NCBI GenBank assembly: GCA_031272655.1
Contig: JAISTJ010000022.1
Coordinates: 1 to 19,425, forward strand
Direction of reading: 5' to 3'
DNA from: Tannerella sp.
Lineage (GTDB): Bacteria; Bacteroidota; Bacteroidia; Bacteroidales; Tannerellaceae
Length of the DNA: 19,425 nt
How positions within the stretch are numbered: the first letter of the stretch is position 1; each line of letters starts with the position of its first letter. The notes beneath the pieces were generated by a model, which had not been told where the DNA came from, did no database searches, and worked only from the letters and a program-made list of their open reading frames with translations. Both the position numbers and the translations under genes were made by a program. Of the stretch, positions 14,757-19,425 are shown piece by piece.

Positions 14757-17700
14757 ATGGCATTCAAAAAAGATTCAAAAATAAAGACTGACTTTACGAA
14801 AATCACAATCGGACTTGCTTCACCGGAAGAAATTCTTGAAAGTTCATTCGGTGAAGTGATGAAGCCCGAGACGATCAATTATCGCACATACAAGCCCGAA
14901 CGCGACGGTTTGTTTTGTGAGCGCATTTTCGGACCGGTCAAAAATTACGAGTGTTATTGCGGTAAGTACAAGCGTATCAGGTACAAAGGCATAGTTTGCG
15001 ACCGATGCGGCGTGGAGGTAACCGAAAAGAAAGTCCGCCGCGAACGCACCGGTCATATCCATCTCGTTGTGCCTGTGGCGCATATATGGTATTTTCGCAC
15101 GCTGCCCAACAAAATAGGTTATCTGCTTGGGCTGCCGACAAAAAAACTTGATTCGATAATATATTACGAAAGGTATATCGTCATTCAGAAAGGCGCTGCC
15201 GAGAATCTCGCCAACAACGACCTCCTCTCGGAAGAAGAATATCTGCAGGCGCTTGACAGCCTGCCGAAAGACAACCAATTGCTCGACGACCTCGACCCGA
15301 ACAAGTTTATCGCCAAGATCGGGGCGGAGGCTATCTATGACCTGCTGTGCAGGCTCGACCTCGACAAATTGTCGTATGATCTCCGCAACCATGCGATGAC
15401 CGATACGTCTCAGCAACGCAAAAATGAGGCTCTGAAACGCCTTCAGGTTGTGGAATCGTTCCGAGCCTCGAAAGCAAACAACCGTCCGGAATGGATGATT
15501 GTGAAAGTTGTGCCCGTCATCCCGCCCGAGTTGCGCCCGTTAGTGCCGCTCGACGGAGGCCGTTTCGCCACTTCTGACCTCAATGACCTCTACCGCCGCG
15601 TTATTATACGTAATAACCGCCTCAAAAGGCTTATTGACATCAAGGCGCCGGAGGTAATCTTAAGGAACGAGAAACGTATGCTTCAGGAAGCCGTTGATTC
15701 CCTGTTTGATAACTCCCGCAAGTCGAGCGCTGTAAAATCGGAGGCAAACCGTCCGCTGAAGTCGCTTTCCGATTCTTTGAAAGGTAAACAGGGACGCTTC
15801 CGCCAGAACCTGCTCGGTAAACGTGTGGACTATTCAGCCCGCTCGGTTATCGTTGTTGGCCCCGAACTTAAAATGGGCGAGTGCGGTATCCCGAAAGATA
15901 TGGCTGCTGAGCTTTATAAACCGTTCATTATCAGGAAGTTAATAGAGCGCGGAATAGTTAAGACCGTTAAGTCGGCAAAAAAACTTGTTGACCGCAAGGA
16001 AGCCGTTGTATGGGATATTTTGGAGTACGCGATGAAAGGACATCCCGTGTTGCTCAACCGCGCCCCGACGCTTCACCGTCTCGGTATTCAGGCGTTCCAG
16101 CCGAAAATGATTGAAGGTAAAGCTATCCAGCTTCATCCGTTAGCTTGTACGGCGTTCAATGCCGACTTTGACGGCGACCAGATGGCTGTCCACCTTCCGC
16201 TCGGCAACGAGGCTATCCTCGAAGCCCAGATGTTGATGCTTTCTTCCCATAACATCCTCAATCCCGCTAACGGAGCGCCTATCACGGTGCCGTCGCAGGA
16301 TATGGTGCTCGGACTGTACTATATCACTAAGACCCGTCCGGGCATGAAGGGCGAAGGGATGTCGTTTTACGGACCAGAAGAGGCGACAATAGCCTATAAC
16401 GAGGGAAAGGTTGATATTCACGCAGTTATAAAAGTACTCGTGAATGATATTGACGAAAACGGCAAATATTATAAACATACGGTTGAGACAAGCGTCGGCC
16501 GCTTGTTAGTTAATGAGTTCATACCCAGAGAGGTAGGCTTCGTTAATGAAGTGCTTGGCAAGAAGACTTTGCGCGATATTATCAGCGATGTGATAAAGAC
16601 CTGCGGAATAGCGCGGACTTGTATCTTCCTTGATGACATCAAGAATCTCGGCTATCACATGGCGTTCAAGGGCGGGTTGTCGTTCAACCTTGCAGACGTC
16701 GTTATTCCTGCCGAAAAAGAACAGCTCGTTAAAGAGGGCTATGATGAAGTTGAGCAGATTATATCAAACTACAGCATGGGCTTTATCACTAATAATGAGC
16801 GTTATAACCAGATAATTGACACGTGGACGCATGTCAACGGTCGTTTGTCGAAGATATTGATAGATAAGTTAAGTTCTGATAATGACGGGTTTAACTCTAT
16901 CTATATGATGATGGATTCCGGAGCGCGTGGTTCGAAAGAGCAGATACGCCAGCTGTCCGGTATGCGCGGACTGATGGCTAAACCGCAGAAGTCGGGCAGC
17001 GAGGGAGGTCAAATTATTGAGAACCCTATCTTGTCGAACTTTAAGGAAGGTTTATCGGTGTTGGAGTACTTTATCTCTACTCACGGCGCCCGTAAAGGTC
17101 TGGCTGACACGGCTTTAAAGACTGCCGATGCAGGTTACCTGACCCGTCGCCTTGTGGACGTTTCACACGATGTGATAGTGAACGAGGACGACTGCGGCAC
17201 CCTTCGCGGCCTGACATGTACGGCGCTGAAGAACAACGAGGAAGTGATTGCATCGCTTTCTGACAGGATTCTCGGTCGTGTGTCGGTTCATGACGTTATT
17301 CATCCTATCACCGGCGAGCTTATCGTCAAAGCCGGTGAAGAGATTCGCGAGATTGAGGCTCAGGCTATTGAAGATTCGCCGATTGAGAGCGTTGAAATAC
17401 GTTCGGTTTTGACCTGCGAATCGAAGAAAGGCGTCTGCGCCAAGTGCTACGGACGTAATTTAGCTACAGGCCAGATGGTTCAGAAAGGCGAGGTAGTCGG
17501 CGTCATCGCGGCGCAGTCTATCGGCGAGCCGGGCACCCAGCTGACACTCCGTACGTTCCACGTCGGAGGTATAGCTTCAAATATCGCTACCGAGAACAGT
17601 TTCATTTCAAAATACGACGGCACGCTCGAAATAGACGAGCTTCGCACCGTTTATTCCGAAACCGACAACTGCAACGTGGTTGTTAGTCGTCTTGCGGAAA

Positions 17701-19046
17701 TGCGTATCATTGAGCCGAATACGAAGATTGTGCTTCATAACGGTAATATTCCTTACGGCGCCAAACTGTTTTTCGCTAACGGCGACAAGGTTTCAAAAGG
17801 CGACAAGATAATGGAATGGGACCCGTTCAATGCCGTAATCATCGCCGAAGCAGACGGCGTCATCGCTTTCGAGAGTATGGAAGAAAATGTTACCTACAAG
17901 ATTGAAAGCGACGAGATGACAGGTCTGAAAGAGATGATTATCATTGAGTCGAAAGACAAGACGAAAGCGCCATCTGCGTTTATCGTTGATAATAAGAAGA
18001 ATCCGCTAAAGAACTACTCATTACCACTGGGCGCTCACTTGACAAAAGCTGAGGGCGACAGTATAAAGACGGGCGAGGTGCTCGTGAAGATACCGCGCTC
18101 TGTCGGTAAGACGGGCGATATCACGGGCGGTCTGCCGCGTGTAACCGAGCTTTTCGAGGCGCGTAACCCGTCAAACCCGGCTATCGTGTCCGAGATTGAC
18201 GGCGAGGTTACTTTCGGAAAGATCAAACGCGGAAACCGCGAAGTTATCGTTACTTCAAAGCTTGGCGAAGAGAAGAAATATATGGTGCCGCTGTCGAAAC
18301 AGCTGCTTGTGCAGGAAAACGACTATGTACGCGCCGGTATGCCTCTCTCCGACGGCGCTATCACACCTGCCGACATCCTTGCAATCAAAGGGCCTACGGC
18401 TGTTCAGGAATATATCGTTAACGAGGTGCAGGACGTTTACCGCCTGCAGGGCGTTAAGATCAACGACAAACATTTCGAGGTCATTGTGCGTCAGATGATG
18501 CGCAAGGTTGAAGTGGTTGATCCGGGAGATACGCGGTTCCTTGAGCAGCAGGTAGTTGACAAGCTCGAAGTGATGGATGAGAATGACCGTATCTGGGGCA
18601 AAAAGGTTGTGATAGATTCGGGAGAATCGCAGAACCTGCATCCGGGTCAGATCGTTACCGCCCGCAAGCTTCGCGATGAGAACAGCCAGCTGAAACGTCG
18701 CGACATGAAGCTTGTAGAGGTGCGCGATGCCATTCCCGCCACTACTAATCAGATACTTCAGGGTATAACCCGCGCCGCTTTGCAGACGCAGAGCTGGATG
18801 TCGGCCGCTTCGTTCCAGGAGACTACCAAAGTCCTCAACGAAGCCGCTATTAACGGCAAGGTTGATTACCTTGAAGGCCTGAAAGAGAACGTCATCTGCG
18901 GACACCTGATACCTGCCGGCACCGGTCAGCGCGAGTTCGATCGGCTGATAGTAGGCTTGAAGGATGAGTTCGAGCGTAACTCCCGTTCCCGCAGTCGCGA
19001 CCGCGACCGCGAAACCACCGACCTGATAAAAATGGAGGTGGTCTAA
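14757..19046 (+). CDS. rpoC: DNA-directed RNA polymerase subunit beta'
   Basis: This 1429-residue beta' subunit carries the catalytic magnesium site NADFDGDQ, with Asp470, Asp472 and Asp474. The N-terminal zinc finger uses Cys66, Cys68, Cys81 and Cys84 (CYCGK... and CDRCG). The second zinc site uses Cys813, Cys887, Cys894 and Cys897 (CAKCYG). The bridge-helix and trigger-loop regions follow conserved blocks such as GSEGGQI and [16 protein letters not shown]. The C-terminus ends in an unusual Ser-Arg/Asp-Arg run ([11 protein letters not shown], 1409-1419), encoded partly by direct repeats of GCGACC, before the last ten residues. Only a weak SD-like AAGGA precedes the ATG. A strong terminator follows 36 bases after the stop, so this is the last gene of the cluster. 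Confidence 0.99.
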   Translation: MAFKKDSKIKTDFTKITIGLASPEEILESSFGEVMKPETINYRTYKPERDGLFCERIFGPVKNYECYCGKYKRIRYKGIVCDRCGVEVTEKKVRRERTGHIHLVVPVAHIWYFRTLPNKIGYLLGLPTKKLDSIIYYERYIVIQKGAAENLANNDLLSEEEYLQALDSLPKDNQLLDDLDPNKFIAKIGAEAIYDLLCRLDLDKLSYDLRNHAMTDTSQQRKNEALKRLQVVESFRASKANNRPEWMIVKVVPVIPPELRPLVPLDGGRFATSDLNDLYRRVIIRNNRLKRLIDIKAPEVILRNEKRMLQEAVDSLFDNSRKSSAVKSEANRPLKSLSDSLKGKQGRFRQNLLGKRVDYSARSVIVVGPELKMGECGIPKDMAAELYKPFIIRKLIERGIVKTVKSAKKLVDRKEAVVWDILEYAMKGHPVLLNRAPTLHRLGIQAFQPKMIEGKAIQLHPLACTAFNADFDGDQMAVHLPLGNEAILEAQMLMLSSHNILNPANGAPITVPSQDMVLGLYYITKTRPGMKGEGMSFYGPEEATIAYNEGKVDIHAVIKVLVNDIDENGKYYKHTVETSVGRLLVNEFIPREVGFVNEVLGKKTLRDIISDVIKTCGIARTCIFLDDIKNLGYHMAFKGGLSFNLADVVIPAEKEQLVKEGYDEVEQIISNYSMGFITNNERYNQIIDTWTHVNGRLSKILIDKLSSDNDGFNSIYMMMDSGARGSKEQIRQLSGMRGLMAKPQKSGSEGGQIIENPILSNFKEGLSVLEYFISTHGARKGLADTALKTADAGYLTRRLVDVSHDVIVNEDDCGTLRGLTCTALKNNEEVIASLSDRILGRVSVHDVIHPITGELIVKAGEEIREIEAQAIEDSPIESVEIRSVLTCESKKGVCAKCYGRNLATGQMVQKGEVVGVIAAQSIGEPGTQLTLRTFHVGGIASNIATENSFISKYDGTLEIDELRTVYSETDNCNVVVSRLAEMRIIEPNTKIVLHNGNIPYGAKLFFANGDKVSKGDKIMEWDPFNAVIIAEADGVIAFESMEENVTYKIESDEMTGLKEMIIIESKDKTKAPSAFIVDNKKNPLKNYSLPLGAHLTKAEGDSIKTGEVLVKIPRSVGKTGDITGGLPRVTELFEARNPSNPAIVSEIDGEVTFGKIKRGNREVIVTSKLGEEKKYMVPLSKQLLVQENDYVRAGMPLSDGAITPADILAIKGPTAVQEYIVNEVQDVYRLQGVKINDKHFEVIVRQMMRKVEVVDPGDTRFLEQQVVDKLEVMDENDRIWGKKVVIDSGESQNLHPGQIVTARKLRDENSQLKRRDMKLVEVRDAIPATTNQILQGITRAALQTQSWMSAASFQETTKVLNEAAINGKVDYLEGLKENVICGHLIPAGTGQREFDRLIVGLKDEFERNSRSRSRDRDRETTDLIKMEVV

Positions 19047-19082
19047 TCTGTTTTGGCTTCATTGAAGCAGTCTCATAACTCC

Positions 19083-19120
19083 CCCCTGACAAGAAATCCA
19101 AACTTGTCAGGGGTTTTTTT
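19083..19120 (+). terminator. Intrinsic terminator of the rpoBC cluster
   Basis: A perfect 11-pair stem CCCCTGACAAG (19083-19093) / CTTGTCAGGGG (19103-19113) with a nine-base loop is followed at once by seven T (19114-19120). It lies 36 bases after the rpoC stop and is the only textbook Rho-independent terminator in the window. Confidence 0.95.
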
Positions 19121-19124
19121 CAGG

Positions 19125-19187
19125 GAATTGAGAATTGGGAATTGAGAATTGAGAATTGAGAATTAAGAATTAAGAATTGAGAATTAA
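19125..19187 (+). repeat. Heptanucleotide tandem array GAATTNA, nine units
   Basis: Nine seven-base units run without a gap: GAATTGA, GAATTGG, three GAATTGA, two GAATTAA, GAATTGA and GAATTAA, followed by GAG. It starts five bases after the T run of the rpoC terminator. Variation is confined to positions six and seven of the unit. Confidence 0.93.
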
Positions 19188-19194
19188 GAGGTCC

Positions 19195-19243
19195 CGTCAT
19201 TTTTTCCGCAAGCGAAAAAGAAGAAGCGAGGTACGAAGCAATC
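19195..19243 (+). repeat. CGTCATTGCGAG repeat split by a 24-base hairpin segment
   Basis: CGTCATT (19195-19201) and GCGAGGTACGAAGCAATC (19226-19243) together equal the intact copy at 19261-19285. Between them lie 24 extra bases (19202-19225), TTTTCCGCAAGCG followed by an A/G-rich run. The segment 19197-19227, which includes the insert and both junctions, is the exact inverse of 4422-4452. Confidence 0.85.
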
Positions 19244-19260
19244 CAGATCTCACCTGTACC

Positions 19261-19285
19261 CGTCATTGCGAGGTACGAAGCAATC
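19261..19285 (+). repeat. CGTCATTGCGAG-type dispersed repeat, intact copy
   Basis: The 25 bases run from CGTCATTGCGAGG to GAAGCAATC and match both parts of the split copy 18 bases upstream. They also match the left part of the copy at 4391-4409, allowing for a two-base difference. Confidence 0.85.
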
Positions 19286-19391
19286 TAATCAATAAACCCA
19301 TTCATACCGATTTTTCTCGGGTATCCCGACATTTTAACATTTATTTTGTCAAAAAATGCGGAATATTTTTCGACGAGTTGCATTTTTTAAT

Positions 19392-19422
19392 TTTGTGGTT
19401 TGAAAATAAGTCCGTATATTTG
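19392..19422 (+). promoter_or_regulatory. Promoter facing the right edge of the window
   Basis: TTTG (19392-19395), a 19-base spacer and a perfect TATATTTG (19415-19422). Transcription would start just beyond the window, so the gene it serves is not visible. Confidence 0.75.
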
Positions 19423-19425
19423 TTG

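Larger units (their letters stand above)
19121..19425 (+). other. Intergenic stretch after rpoC: repeats and a promoter, no gene
   Basis: No open frame of note is present after the terminator. The stretch contains a heptanucleotide array (19125-19187), a split copy of the CGTCATTGCGAG repeat (19195-19243) and an intact copy (19261-19285). A small hairpin TCGGG-TAT-CCCGA lies at 19317-19329. A promoter at 19392-19422 faces the right edge, so the next gene lies just outside the window on the + strand. Confidence 0.75.

Noticed and set aside
19125..19187. CRISPR-like array after rpoC
   Set aside because: The period is seven bases with no spacers of unique sequence, so it is a simple tandem repeat.

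Overview
The window is a piece of a Bacteroidetes chromosome, most likely order Bacteroidales. The evidence is promoters of the TTTG / TAnnTTTG type (five clear, two partial), A/T-rich leaders almost without Shine-Dalgarno sequences, a DUF4834-type small protein behind pssA, and the gene order rpsU - xerC - hpf - tRNA - tuf - tRNA-Trp - secE - nusG - rplKAJL - rpoBC. No genus can be named from the sequence alone.

Layout. Bases 1-240 hold the C-terminal end of a protein resembling the C-terminal domain of GH78 alpha-L-rhamnosidases. Next comes a phospholipid cassette: psd (phosphatidylserine decarboxylase), pssA (phosphatidylserine synthase) and a small DUF4834-like membrane protein. Together psd and pssA make phosphatidylethanolamine from CDP-diacylglycerol and serine. 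A gamma-carbonic-anhydrase-family gene runs convergently and abuts the small gene with no spacer. Divergent promoters (2631-2741) separate it from rpsU, xerC and hpf.

Bases 4281-6045 look like accessory material set into an otherwise conserved order. They contain a repeat-rich spacer, an 86-codon ORF interrupted by a run of ten C, and a 325-residue protein that I read as a probable HTH regulator.

From 6046 the core information-processing cluster begins. One strong promoter precedes two tRNA-Thr genes and tuf. tRNA-Trp, secE, nusG, rplK, rplA, rplJ, rplL, rpoB and rpoC follow, all on the + strand. A large hairpin between rplL and rpoB is a candidate attenuator or processing site. A textbook intrinsic terminator closes the cluster after rpoC. 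The last 300 bases hold heptanucleotide repeats, copies of a CGTCATTGCGAG-type repeat, and a promoter for a gene beyond the window.

I see no CRISPR array, transposase, phage module or obvious defence system. The points most worth a second look are: a near-perfect Shine-Dalgarno in front of hpf in a lineage that rarely uses one; a composite repeat in which a 24-base hairpin segment splits a dispersed repeat, present in exact inverted copies about 15 kb apart; the C10 tract in the small ORF; and the rplL-rpoB hairpin.
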